Shown here: positions 10,475 to 22,151 of the stretch, one piece after another
Layout of the letters: each line of letters begins with the position of its first letter
Numbering within the stretch: the first letter of the stretch is position 1
Made by a program: the position numbers and the translations under genes
The notes under the pieces: generated by a model
The model's input: the letters and a program-made list of their open reading frames with translations, nothing else
Database searches by the model: none
What the model was told of the DNA's origin: nothing
Assembly (NCBI GenBank): GCA_018873245.2
Contig: JAEMBT020000008.1
Span: 5,202,001-5,266,000 of the forward strand
Origin: Archegozetes longisetosus
Lineage: Eukaryota > Arthropoda > Arachnida > Sarcoptiformes > Trhypochthoniidae
Direction of reading: 5' to 3'
Length of the DNA stretch: 64,000 nt

Positions 10475-13160
10475 GATAAAAATACACAGCGTCCATATGC
10501 CACGTATGCAGTATAGGATATTCAGAAAGTCTCATTATTAACCAATAGATTTACGTCATTGGAGGTTCGTGTTTCACAAAAGCACATATAAAATGAAGTT
10601 TTTGTTGACACGCAGATATCAATTTATTTTCTGGCTTATCGGGAAAATATTAGGACTAGATCTGTGTACCGTATTGATTAGGATTTTGTTATAATTATAA
10701 TTTATTGTAGCTTATAATTTTTAGATTGTGAAGTTTTAAAGCTAGAAAACTATGAAGTAAGTAATAAATTCCGGATCTGAAACTTAAACTCTTCTCAAAA
10801 TAAGCATTTGGTTTTATTTCTAAGTTCACAAATTTTTATAGAGTATATTCTTGTTATTAAAACTCTTGTTCTAAATAACATTTAGATTAATATAAATGTG
10901 AATAAGCTAGTTATTTTTTGCCTCAACCTATCCATTATTTCAATAAAATGATTAGTTATCGGAATAAATAGATCATGGAATTTATTATTATCTCATTATT
11001 TTCTATTGCTTTCATAGTAATGCCACAAAAAATTTGAAGAACTTATTCGAATTTTAAACAAAAACTATTTTTCGTATTTGTTGTTTGTATCACTTATGTT
11101 CAATTCATCAAACAATATTCTGTGTTGAATTGTTATACAGGTTTCAAAATTTGTAATGAAGCAAATAATTAATAATAAAAATATTTGGAACAAATAACTA
11201 TTCAAATGATACTCTGCTGTAAATGCATGTGCGACAAATTGAATACTCATTTAGCTAGTTAATAAGCTTTGATCGAAATCTTTTGAAGTTTTAAGTAATG
11301 AAAACTTTTAGAGTTTAACTGAAAGTTCAAGGTTAATAATAATAATTTACTAAGAAGGTAGCGGAAGAGAAAGTCTATGTATTCAAGGACTTTACTGTTT
11401 GACTACTATTATTGGCTCAGTTCATATATCATTAGTCTTAAATTTAGTAATACTTGAATTCTTACCTTTTTCAACCGATTAGTAATAAATAGAATCATTT
11501 ATTAGTCTCGGTTTCAAACATTAATATTCTGTTCAGTTTGCATAAAGATTATATACCTTAATTTCAAACTAGATAGTAGAGAAGCTTGAAAGTTTCGATT
11601 AGAGGTGCACGTATTATACTCAGTTTGATCAGATATATGCTTTTTTCGATTAAAACATATTATGTTACAGTTTTTAGCTCGATTTATTCAGTATTTTTAC
11701 TTTATTTTGTAGCAATTCCGAGAAATTGAGATAGTTTATATTTAAAAATATAGATTTTTGCATTAAGTTAGCGATAGTTTGGAGTTAGGGGATTTGAATA
11801 GGAGTGCCTAAACACCAGTAGGCTCAACTGACTCAGCCACTAGAACTGTGTTTTATTGATCCAATAATTTTTGATCATAATATTTCATCAACTAGTGGCA
11901 AATGACAAGTAAGTGATTATTCATCTCCTGTCTCGTTTTCTTTATACCGAATAAAAGATAGAATAAAAAATAGCTTCATTTCAAATAGAATTTCAATAAT
12001 AAAGAAGATGACGATTTATAGTAATTCTAACCGGAGATAGGAAGAGCGCTCATTATGATAAAACATGAATCTTAAACGCGATCGTGATTCGCGACAATAC
12101 CTGACACTAAGATTAAACTCTGATTGACATTCTATTTATTTGTCTGTTTGCATGAATGATTGAAATTTTATTAGTAAAATTAATTAAGTAAAAATACAAA
12201 TACTTTTGAAACTTGTTTTCAAAGTAATGATAAAAAAATCAATATAAGAGCAATTTAGATTTCAATATTTGAAATTTGTTAAAATTAGGCATAAATCAAA
12301 ATTTCATGTCAATAGATCCATCAATTTTGTGAGCTTTACAATCTGAAACTAAGAAACGTGAGGCTGCCATTAAACCAATCTGTTAATGAGCAGTTCAACA
12401 ATACAGCGAATATCATGAAGTACATTCGAAAACTTAATAATCGTCGACAGCAACCAAAAGTGATGAGTTGTGATAGCTTTGTTTGTGTCAGATCATAATA
12501 TCTTCAGATATTAACAAACCTTTAGAATATTCAACACACTAACCAAAGCAAATCTAATATAGAATTTTTCAACAAATTGACGCTCATCACAAGGAAATTG
12601 AAAGAAATGGGTTTTCTTGTTGCTACGATGGATTGTTAAGCTTTCAACTGTACTTAAGAAAGTAACAATTAGAACATTAATAATGAGTGCACATTATGCT
12701 ATTCTTAGTTACACAAATCCATACTATAAGCTCAATTTTCATGTCTAACATTACAGAGTGATCGATATATTGAGTCATCAACTTATTTCAGAAACTAGCT
12801 TACGAACTAAACAGAGATGAAGAACGAGCTAGAAATAAGTTATAAATTACATGAAATGAGCTCTAAGATTAGTCGAATGATTCTTTTGATAAATAAACAA
12901 TTTCTGAATCCACTTTTCGTCAATCGAGTAATACTGAATGTCTTGTTCTCACAGAACTTTTTGAGCAATTTTTATGCAAAACCGATAAAATATATACTTA
13001 TAAGAATTATTTACAAAGTAGTACTTTCAGTAAGTACATGATCGTTCTCCAGAATCAAATTCAATATCGTTTAGTCTGAGTGAGAAAATGTAAATCACAG
13101 GGAAATATAAAAATTTTGATCAAATTCAATAGAAATAGTGCTTGGAATGAACGCTGATAT
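10475..13160. other. Intergenic, no gene supported
   Basis: About 2.7 kb of AT-rich sequence downstream of the ABCG gene. Apart from the MITE-like stretch at 11606-11850 I see nothing organised. Small ORFs, including one at 12817-13041, lack composition, motif or splice support. Confidence 0.55.
11606..11850. mobile_element. Diverged copy of the dispersed hAT-like MITE family
   Basis: The stretch shares ordered blocks with the elements at 17061-17328 and 20536-20793: GAGGTGCAC, ATTAAAACATAT, TACTTTATTTTGTAGCAATT and a TTAGCG block. The ends are eroded and no duplication is seen. The right part also resembles tRNA A and B boxes on the minus strand; I cannot decide whether that is meaningful. 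Confidence 0.45.
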
Positions 13161-14522
13161 TCAATAAATACTAGTTCTAACTCTTGCGACATATTCATCT
13201 TGAATAGCTTCCTCCCTCGCATCAACGCATAAGGTAACAGTTCCAATGAAAAAAAGAAGTCCAGCGAAAGTGTCCATAACAGTGACGGCCAACATGAACA
13301 TATCTGCTTCCGCATAGGCGTTAACTGGACTTTTGTCTTTGCTACTGTGATGATATACTTGTAATTTTGAAGTTTGTTTGTCTCCAACTTGTGTCTCAGA
13401 ATGACATGGCATGTGAAATGCTATGTACGCCGTATAGGAAGTCAATATTGTTATTCCACCCATTATTATGATTACCTATTTTTGTTATAAGTTTTTCAGC
13501 TCATAGCAAACAAGCGAAAGTCTGAGGACTTATTGATTTTATTAGATTTGTCTCAACTTACAAGTAGATGAAACCCGAATCTGATATCTTCCTGTGAAGG
13601 AGCGATATTAATGAATGCTAATAGAAATAGTATGACATCAGCGCTTATCACTACGATATGATAAATCTGTATTGTGTCGTAGAAGTGGTCAATAAAGTCG
13701 TCCATTAGAGTCTGATTTGTCGTAAATGAATACGGTAACTTGTAATCATCTGGTAACGGAACTGCTCGACATTCCTTTTTGATGATTACCACAAATGATC
13801 CGATGATCAGTAACTGGGAGAAAATAATTAAATTATTTATACATTTTTAGGCTTGTTTTCCGAGCTGTAACAGATAAACTTTATTAGCTATAGATCTATA
13901 ATAAATAAAGCTTTTAAGCATTCAAAATATGATTTAATTGTAATATAACCGAATCCAAAGTCTCTCAATGAATTAAAAATAAGTTCAAAGATATTCTTGA
14001 AAATTCACAATTTTCCAGCTTACATATAATAAACATTTATCATAAAATATAAAAAAACTTGAAAAACTCTAGCTAATTTTGTGAATTTTATGATTAATAT
14101 AACAGCTTATGGGTTCGATCCATACGAAAACATCATTACAACATAATGTAAAATTTGTTCATACGATCTACATAGCATCTTATTGTTCGAACAACACATT
14201 CCATCTCTTCAGAAGTTATTAAAAAGAAACGAAGTCATAGAATAGTACTTTTCTCTCTCATAAGAAAATGTTCATTAAGGTGTTAAGTGAAGTAAAATAA
14301 ACAAATTAAAGCAATTTCCTATACATTATAGAAAAGCTTGTTTGCCGGTTATGTGCGCTGACTTACACCACTGTTGGCTTTAACAGTAATAAACAGAATA
14401 TCGATCCAAAAGAAATGGAAAACGATAGGAAAGGAAAAATAAATATTACAATTAATACTTACAGCAGAAAAGAAACTAACGAACCGATGAAAACAAAAGT
14501 GTTTTGGAAAACTCGAAGACAT
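13161..14522 (-). CDS. Four-transmembrane protein of unrecognised family, copy A (three exons)
   Basis: Exons 14463-14522, 13562-13813 and 13161-13475 join with phase-0 introns to 208 codons. The first exon has 20 codons starting MSSSFPKHFC and was found by matching the structure of the paralogue at 16195-16875. TM1 spans the first splice (FVSFFSA/LLIIGSFVVII). TM2 follows YDTIQIYH, TM3 starts VIIIMGGITILTSYTAYIAF, and TM4 lies after AYAEADMFMLAV. The predicted loop between TM1 and TM2 holds one N-x-T sequon (NQT). Conserved Cys occur in KKEC and MPCH. Intron 1 is 649 bp, intron 2 is 86 bp. I do not recognise the family; the topology resembles tetraspan-type membrane proteins but no diagnostic motif is seen. 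Confidence 0.8.
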
Positions 14523-15766
14523 AATGTATATATTTATGTTTCAATCTAGAAAGGTTTCAATAGAAAAGAACAAAACTCTAGACACCAAAACTACTCCGTC
14601 ATCATTGAGTCTATAATTTTGAGCATTTGATAGCCTCTAAAATGAGAGTCAATGTGAAGCTCAGCTCAACAGCAAATAGAAGCAAGAATTTGGCAAATAG
14701 TCGAAGGCATCACTACATCAGTGACTTTACCCTATTGCTCTTCAGCATCAAGTCAAAATTGTTCTGCGCATTCTTCCTCTTGTTTTCGCCTGCTTCTTCG
14801 CCTATTTATCTTTCTTGGAATTAATTTTTTTGAGCTTTACTTTTGGTTCGGTTGAGGTTCTCTTTGTTTTTGTAATTAACTTTTGTTGGATTTAATTATA
14901 ATTGAGGTTATTTTTTCTCAAAACTAATGAACTTTTTTTTGTTTTTCAAAGATCTTCACTTATTATTCATGGATGATAAACAAAACTAAGTGTGTTTTTA
15001 GACTTTACACTGAGGTTAGATTTTTTACAAAAATTTTTGTGAAAATCCCAGACATTAAGTTGGGCTGAACCAGAATTGTGGGCATCAATAAAAGATTTTT
15101 CAATTATGATTTTATTATATTACATGCTTCTATGCTCTCAAATTCATTCTCCCGACAGAGTTTGCTCAGAGGATGAAAAAGTTTCTAATGCCTAGCTTTG
15201 GACATGATACACGCATTTGAAAACCATGGTTACCATTTTCACTGGCTTTTCATCTCATCAATATATTCTGCTTTGCGAAATAGATACAACTTTAGATATA
15301 ACACGTAATCCTATACATTCTCATTGATATGTCGAGACATTCCTTTCATACAATCGGAAGCACGTCAGTGGAAAGTGTTTACATGCCTCAAGACATTAAT
15401 AAAACCGTGGATTTACTACACTATACACTCATAAACTTTATAATCATCGTTGGCAACAAGAAAAATTGTTGCTGTGGATTTCCCTGTGATGTTGATCAGT
15501 TTGTAGCCAAATTTGATTTGTAATTTGCTTTGACTACTATATAGAATATTATATAAGTTTTCTAAAATCCTCTCTATTAAAATGTGTTGGAAGGCATCCC
15601 ATGACAGTGCATCACTTCTGGTTGTTATCAGAGATTATTAAGTTTCTAAATTTACCTTAGGCTTAGGTCATACTATAGTAATTTTTTAGCGAAATATTGA
15701 AATTTGAAGGCGTTTATAAATTATTAATCCGTAAACTTTGGTATATTTGTTTCGTTTATAAATTAT

Positions 15767-15818
<52 letters not shown>

Positions 15819-16194
15819 GTTAACTTACGTCAGAGCAGTTCTTATTTTTACTTTCAATGTCAAGTTATTTGATTAAATTAGGAGTTTGCAATCCTATTGA
15901 ACTCAATTTTTCTTCCATCTCCTTTGTATCAAAATAAATTAACTGAAGCCTAAATACGTTTGAGTTCGTACGCAACTTATTTCAATTTGAAACTCATTCG
16001 ATACTTATTTTCAATAGCAAGTTTAACAATGAATTAATCAAGAAAGTTGTAAAATTAATATTTATTAAGCTTAAACGCAGAAACACGAGTTCGAAGAATA
16101 CAGTATTAACAATGAAAAAGTGTTGAAATGTTTAGATACTTTTAGAGTCATTTTTCTTCTCAAACCTTCAGTGGAGACAATACAGAAACGAAAA
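14523..16194. other. Spacer between the four-TM paralogues
   Basis: No supported gene. It contains a short direct repeat (CGTTTATAAATTATTAAT at about 15712 and 15754) and a CT microsatellite. Small ORFs at 14627-14824 and 15329-15523 have no supporting features. Confidence 0.55.
15771..15815. repeat. (CT)n microsatellite
   Basis: Uninterrupted CT dinucleotide run of about 45 bp. Confidence 0.97.
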
Positions 16195-16875
16195 CTAGAC
16201 ATTTGTAACCTCAGTGCATAACAAGATTGTGGAGCAAATAAATATGAAAGCAGAAAAGGCATTAATTGCTGTAACTATTAGCATAATATAATCTGCTTCT
16301 GTGTAAGCATTAAAGGTTTGGCCGTCTTCTTGTCTCATTATATAGTTGCCAGTCTTGGATTGATGGCAGGGCCTGTTGAAGGCGGTATAGGCTGAATACG
16401 AAATAATACAGATGTTCACAATCATTGTAATTATTGCCTAAATAATGAAAAGATCAATCAATTTCATTTAATTATATTTTCAAATCTATTACAGATATCT
16501 GAAACGGAAGTTTCCATTTGTTTTTTGGTGTCAAATCGACCAAACTAAAGATAACGACTATATTAGTGAGAATGAAAGCGATGCAATGCATCACTTGCAG
16601 ATTATCGTAATAGTGAGAAACATAATTTTCCACATGTTGTGAAGTATACATCGGTCTTGAAGTGGCCAAAAATTCAACTGCTTCTGACTCGTACATGTAT
16701 GGGATGTGGCATACTTTTCGCTTGAGCAGAAAAAATGATATGACAAGCGATACCTTTATGAAGAGCCTTAGAGTCAAATGATTGAGCAATTTTGATTCTC
16801 TTTACTTACGGATACGAATATGGATATAAGTCGATGAGTTGAAACATTTCTTGGACAACTTGAACCTTTTGCCAT
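16195..16875 (-). CDS. Four-transmembrane protein of unrecognised family, copy B (three exons)
   Basis: Exons 16810-16875, 16493-16753 and 16195-16437 join with phase-0 introns (56 and 55 bp) to 189 codons. It is a tandem paralogue of the gene at 13161-14522, with the same intron positions and phases. Alignable blocks include TSYTAYIAFHMPCH versus ISYSAYTAFNRPCH and AYAEADMFMLAV versus AYTEADYIMLIV. TM1 spans the first splice, TM2 follows YDNLQVMH, and TM3 and TM4 lie in exon 3. Exon 1 starts MAKGSSCPRN. The C-terminal tail is shorter than in copy A, which ends with an acidic/basic extension after TM4. Function unknown. The conserved architecture and intact reading frames argue for two functional genes. 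Confidence 0.8.
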
Positions 16876-17060
16876 TTGGATAACTGAAAATATATTTTCG
16901 ACAAGTGGTAAATAAATAGACTATAGTGTTTCTAAGGTTGCCTTTTAAATCATTTCTAAACTTAAAATATTAAAACACGAATAATAATGACATTGAAATA
17001 AAAGTAGTTTTGAGCACAAAAGTTGAGCTTAGATTAAACCTTGTTAAATAGAGAGCTAAT

Positions 17061-17328
17061 CAGTGGAGGAGCCAACAGAAGTCGAGGATGCTTGGGTGCC
17101 CGCAACTCAACCCCTCAGTCTCACGCTAATTTGGCTCAAGAAATTTGTATATTTTTAACATGAAATTTTTTTTAATTTGTTGTAATAATTACTACAAAAT
17201 AAAGTAGAAACATATTGTAATTTAAGCTGAAAGCTATTACACAATGAGTTTTAATTAGTAAAGTATATATTTAATCGAAATGAATATGATATGTGCACCT
17301 CAACCCGAATTTTACGACTTCGCCACTG
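17061..17328. mobile_element. hAT-like MITE with 8-bp target-site duplication
   Basis: The ends are CAGTGGAGGAGCCAA (left) and the inverse of CAGTGGCGAAGTCG (right). The flanking 8-mers GAGCTAAT (17053-17060) and AAGCTAAT (17329-17336) match at 7 of 8 positions. CAGTGGC-type ends with 8-bp duplications are typical of hAT-superfamily non-autonomous elements. It has no coding capacity. Relatives are at 11606-11850, 20536-20793 and a fragment at 44785-44840. Confidence 0.8.
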
Positions 17329-17445
17329 AAGCTAATAACAAACTGGAAATCATATAATATTTTAATGATTTTGTAATCAAACCCATTACATAACAGTGGG
17401 CTAAACCCTGAGCTTAAATCTCGAGTTTTATAGAACTTATTGAAG

Positions 17446-17450
<5 letters not shown>

Positions 17451-17506
<56 letters not shown>
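17451..17506. repeat. (AT)n(GT)n compound microsatellite
   Basis: About 27 bp of AT repeats run directly into about 28 bp of GT repeats. Confidence 0.97.
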
Positions 17507-17509
<3 letters not shown>

Positions 17510-18809
17510 AAATTTTGGGCTTGACCTGAACAGAGTTGAGCTCGTGTTGATCATTGTTATCGGAAAATTACTCTAACTTGTAAGCATCACATCCTCATTA
17601 AAGTTGATCAAAAGTTTTGTCATTGACTAATCAACGCATCAACACCACAACAGGAGCAATTTCTACAAACGTCGTTGTAGCCTTACTTTTAACAGGCCCT
17701 TCAGTTGCTGTTAATCACTAAAAAAAGTACTAAATATTAAATTATTTGATCTTATGAAATGATATTTGGATTAAGTAGCCTTATCGATAGTAGTGTTTAC
17801 TCTAAAAAATTGTGTATTTATCAATCCTAAAAAGATAGAAAAAATTTGACAAACTCCAGGAGAGACAACTTATTCAGATTTATATTAAATATATTGATGC
17901 CAATCAATCAATGACTAGTTAGCTACTTTTTAATCATAAATTTTAGTCTTACTAATGAGAAAGATATGACACAAAATATGACTTGAAGTTTTTCCTAGCA
18001 TTTAGCTTTTAACTGGTTTCTCTTATTAAAGTATTAAAAATAAGTCTAACAAGTCACAATCGTTCTATAACTTACCGATTGTTTTTCTTGTGGATGTTTT
18101 TAAAAGTGAACTCTTTCTATGAATAACTACAGATTTTTTAAAATTAATGTCTCGTTCCTCTTATCTTGTGTGATAGCGTCGAGGGTTAATTCAGGATCAA
18201 AGCAATTTTTGCCACCAATCGTACAGTATGTTTAATGATAAATTTTCAGTATTTACTTCCATTGTGAATATCAATGTCAATTAGTATTATGTCTTAGTAG
18301 CCATAAGCTCATGAATATTTACAGAAAATAAATTGAATTAATTGAATATAGTTTCCAACGTTTTATATTAATAGACTTTAAAACCTTGTCACAGCGTTTG
18401 TTAAAATTTTTTAACTAGTCTTCGTTCAAATCAAACATATAATAATATTTTTTAAAATATTTATTCAAACTTTATTACGAAACACATAAAATAATAAAAT
18501 ATTTTCAAAATTAAACCAATTATTAAATAAAAAATGATAGCAAAATAAGACTTGATATAAAACATGATTTCGAGTCTGATACTAAAACCTAATTCATATT
18601 TAGCGCTAAAACCTTTAAGTAGTCATAGAAACGACTTAACAATGAATATACTATTTGTTTATATTTGTGACAAAAGTATTTATCAATTATAAACATACAA
18701 TAAGGTTAGCAACAAATTAACCGTCAATTCGTTAAACAATCCAAGCTAAAACTAGACCATCGATTAGAAGACAAATCGAAGATAAGTAGTAAAAACCTGA
18801 AGCCAAACA
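17507..18809. other. Intergenic, no gene seen
   Basis: AT-rich sequence upstream of the coiled-coil gene; no coding, repeat or RNA structure recognised. Confidence 0.5.
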
Positions 18810-19544
18810 ATGGATGAGTTTGCAGAAAACGAAGAGATTGAAGCAAACGAATTGTTAGATGAGACGCAAAGGTTGAGACATAAAAGGGATCTGTTGACCA
18901 AAGAGAACGAGCAGTTGAAGAGTTATCTCAGGTTAAGACAAATGGAGTCGACGGCCACTTGTGAACAGTTGAAGTCTGAGATCGAGCAACAGATTGAACA
19001 GTTTGAGGCTTTAGGCGACACTCAGACTAACCATTTGGAGACTTTGAAGTCCTTCAGGGCTGAGATTGAAGCCATTCAAGCGTGGAATCAGAAGATTAGG
19101 AATAAATACTTCTCCAGGAATTCCAGTGTTAGTTTGAGTCCTAATCATAACTATTTTGCTCCAAATCAGTCTGAAGGCAAAGATGACGAGCTGACGGTTG
19201 ATAGAGGTGCTGACCAGGTTCTAGTTAGCAGTAGTTCCAGTCTTCGCAAACAAGACTCCAACCGAGCTAATCATAGTAAAAGTTTAGATACCGATCTGAT
19301 TGATAGTAATTCTAAAGACATTGATTGCGATAATAAAGAATCAATTGACAGTAAAATTAGTTATAAATCGAAACGAAAAACTAGAAGTTTAGAAAAGCTT
19401 AATGTAGCTGATGATTTGCCCAGTGATAAAAATGACAATAAGTATAATATTATAACGAGATCTAAACAAAAATTATTGTCTAACTGTAGTAAACGTAAGA
19501 ATTTTAACAGTAATGAGAAGAAAACTAAAAGAAAGAGGAAATAG
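18810..19544 (+). CDS. Coiled-coil protein with basic, Ser/Asp-rich C-terminus
   Basis: This is an intact 244-codon single-exon ORF with an unambiguous ATG. Residues about 5-100 are rich in Leu, Glu, Lys and Gln with heptad spacing (LLDETQRLRHKRDLLTKENE and onward), predicting a coiled coil. Residues 105-200 are low-complexity Ser/Asp/Asn. The C-terminal 60 residues are strongly basic, ending KKTKRKRK, and include KSKRKTRS, which suggests nuclear localisation signals. I do not recognise the family; the short N-terminal coiled coil plus nuclear tail could belong to a kinetochore or chromatin factor, but that is speculation. No signal peptide or membrane segment. Intronless, unlike most neighbours. 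Confidence 0.7.
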   Translation: MDEFAENEEIEANELLDETQRLRHKRDLLTKENEQLKSYLRLRQMESTATCEQLKSEIEQQIEQFEALGDTQTNHLETLKSFRAEIEAIQAWNQKIRNKYFSRNSSVSLSPNHNYFAPNQSEGKDDELTVDRGADQVLVSSSSSLRKQDSNRANHSKSLDTDLIDSNSKDIDCDNKESIDSKISYKSKRKTRSLEKLNVADDLPSDKNDNKYNIITRSKQKLLSNCSKRKNFNSNEKKTKRKRK

Positions 19545-20535
19545 TTTTAATATTTCAAGAATAGTTCAAATTATGATTTGTATTAATGAATGGTTTCTAA
19601 ATCTATAAAATTGTCAATGGACTATATTCTCGAACTATTGGTGAAGTTCTTCTCGACTCAACTCGATATTTAAGCCTGAACTGATTTTCACTTTGAGTGA
19701 TTTAATCATTAGATTTACAACAATATCAATAATAAGTTTTGCTATTATATGAAAGCATAACTTATTGTTGGTTTGATTATAAAACGAAACATATGTTTGA
19801 AACTAGATCAAGCTTATATTAATTTCATATTGTATCAATTATGTAGTTTTCTCTGACTATTGTCTATAGTGTTCACATAACAATGAGAAAAAAAATCTCA
19901 ATTTGATTGGTTTTAGACTATAAAGGATAAAATTATTATTATCATTAAATTCATGTTAACTCAGTATTTTACGAATTTTGGTTAATAAAACTTTAAGAAA
20001 ACATTTCTACGAAATATTTCTGCTTTTTTCGAATGAATCCTCACTCAAACTATTTTATCTAATTCGAGATGAGTATTACTTAGAAAACTGATGATTAAAT
20101 AATAAAATTTAATAATGTTGGGTATGATGGCAGTGCATTTTCTTGTATATGCTCAATTTTAGTAATATTAATAGCATTACTGACATATGTGCTTCAATTC
20201 TTTAGTAAGTATTTAATGAATGAGTTTTTGACCTCTATGCTTAATCAGAACTTTCTAACTATTAAACTTTAAACATAATTATGTCTTAGGCTCAAGCTAA
20301 TAGGTTTTTAAATCACTTCGAGATAATTAAAAGCGAAACAATAGACTGAAGTTTATGCACTTGTAAAGTATACTAGTATAATCTAATTTTAATACTTATG
20401 AACGTTGGGAGCGTCAAACTAATTGTTTTGTATAAAAAATAAATTCGTGTCAAGAAGTACAACACTATCCACCGTTATGACTTGAGGTCAATTGTTTGTT
20501 AACATATTATTTTAATAGAAATATAAGCTGGTATT
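19545..20535. other. Intergenic, no gene seen
   Basis: AT-rich sequence after the coiled-coil gene; no gene or repeat recognised before the MITE at 20536. Confidence 0.5.
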
Positions 20536-20793
20536 CAGTGGCAAAGCCAGAAATTTTCGAGTAGGGATTCACAAAACCCAAAACTGAATGTGGGATGCAC
20601 ACATTGATTAAAACACATCATGTCATAGATTTAAACTTGAATTACAATCTGCTTTTACTTTATTTTGTAACAATTAGTACAAAAGTTAAGAAAATATCAT
20701 ATTCAAACATATACAACTTTTTCGTCAACTTAGCGTCAGACTTGAATTGGTAGTTTGAGTTAGCCTCGGCCTTTACTGATTTGACCGCCGCTC
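20536..20793. mobile_element. Diverged hAT-like MITE copy
   Basis: Begins CAGTGGCAAAGCCAG and shares ordered blocks with the inverse of the element at 17061-17328: GAATTACAAT, TACTTTATTTTGTAACAATT, CTTAGCGTCAGACT. The right end is eroded, around CCGCCGCTC, and no clear duplication remains. Confidence 0.6.
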
Positions 20794-21270
20794 ATATTTT
20801 CGTTTCTAGCCAGACCTTTGGATAAGTCGAACTAACTTAGCTTATTTATAAATTAAATTTGGTTAGTTATAGATGGAAGCTACACATCGACACCAATATC
20901 AACCTACGTTCCGAAGAAAAGCCAAAATGTCGGAGTCTTTAAATATAAAGGCAATTCAATACAATTAAATTATTGCTATGCATAAAGATGCCTAAGGATT
21001 TAAATAATTGAACGTGAGCGTGAAATTGAAGTTGGCTCGTTGATCAAATAATATTTAAAACTATTAGTAAATATTGGGTAGTAACGCGCACATTAGATTT
21101 ATTAACTGTTAAACATTGTTATAGCCTTATTAGTATCGACTTGTAATTGACCTACAATTAGTTCAAAAAATAAATCTCATTGAAAAGTCGATTCAAAATA
21201 CTAATTTTGCTTAAACCCCCCTAAAGTTTTATTTGAGATCTAACTTTATCTAGTTTTGAAGTGCAGAACA

Positions 21271-21720
21271 ATGGATACGGTGGTGGCTTTTATGATAGTC
21301 ATCATTTTTATTATTATCTTTTTAGTCTTGGGTGCAATTGCTTTTTATTATTTTTATCCTCAAGAATTCGAGAAATGGTTAAATATTATAATTGGAGAAA
21401 ACAGTAGTAATAAATTGGGATCCAAACCAAAATCAGAACCACAATTGAAGAGTGAAAAATTAAAACTTAAGAGTAGATCAGATTCAGACAAAACCAAAGA
21501 AGAAACGGAAAATATTACGTCCATAGCCACAGAACCAGCTGAAGAGACGATACCCGTTGAAGATGAAAAATCATCAGAATCTTTAAAGTCGCTCTCAGAG
21601 TCGAAAATTCTTATCAGGAGAGGAACTGAAGAGTTTGTTCCTGGAGCAGGCACATATATCTCAACAATACCTGATCCAAACGCTAAAAATTCTGATCCAC
21701 TGTTTGTTCCTAAAAGTTAA
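21271..21720 (+). CDS. Small single-pass membrane protein with disordered acidic tail
   Basis: A 149-codon ORF starts at ATG 21271; the reading frame continues upstream a few codons without another Met. Residues about 5-28 are a strong hydrophobic helix (MIVIIFIIIFLVLGAIAFYY) close to the N-terminus, with no cleavage site evident, so a signal-anchor is likely. Residues 45-149 are hydrophilic, rich in Lys, Glu and Ser (alternating KSEPQLKSEKLKLKS and acidic EEETE-type runs), probably disordered and probably cytosolic. The family is not recognised. An additional upstream exon cannot be excluded because AG dinucleotides precede the ATG. Confidence 0.55.
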   Translation: MDTVVAFMIVIIFIIIFLVLGAIAFYYFYPQEFEKWLNIIIGENSSNKLGSKPKSEPQLKSEKLKLKSRSDSDKTKEETENITSIATEPAEETIPVEDEKSSESLKSLSESKILIRRGTEEFVPGAGTYISTIPDPNAKNSDPLFVPKS

Positions 21721-22151
21721 CGATTGTCTCTATTCTTAAACACAGTTCAATGCTTCGCATATATTTGTTTATATCTCTCTTTTTGATCCATTTATTTGTT
21801 TGCGTTCGCTATTGCTTAAAATACTTTTCCACTAAATAAAATCCTAAGCAATAAAAAGTGAGTTTTCTATCGCTAACTAATGAGTAAAAGTATATAATGA
21901 AAGTTCAAAACCATGATTTAAGTAAAGCACTATTGACGAGAGTTCTCAAATAGACTAGACATTAGCCAGAAATTATAGCCAGATTATCTTATGGAACATT
22001 AATGTTTATTATATTGATTTCATGATTTCAAATGTGTATTTTGTTGACTTAGTGTATAATCATTAGTACATTGAAAAAGACTAGAACTTGTATAAGCTAT
22101 TAATTTACATATATTTATCAACTTATCAACTGATTAAAACTCTGTTTAAAG

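Noticed and set aside
12817-13041. 74-codon plus-strand ORF
   Set aside because: No upstream or downstream exon, no motif, and AT-biased residue use typical of chance ORFs.
14105-14125. GGGTTCGATCC as a tRNA B box
   Set aside because: No A box or foldable cloverleaf upstream; isolated B-box-like words are expected by chance.
14627-15523. Two 64-65 codon ORFs between the four-TM genes
   Set aside because: No signal peptide, family motif or splice signals that would support coding.
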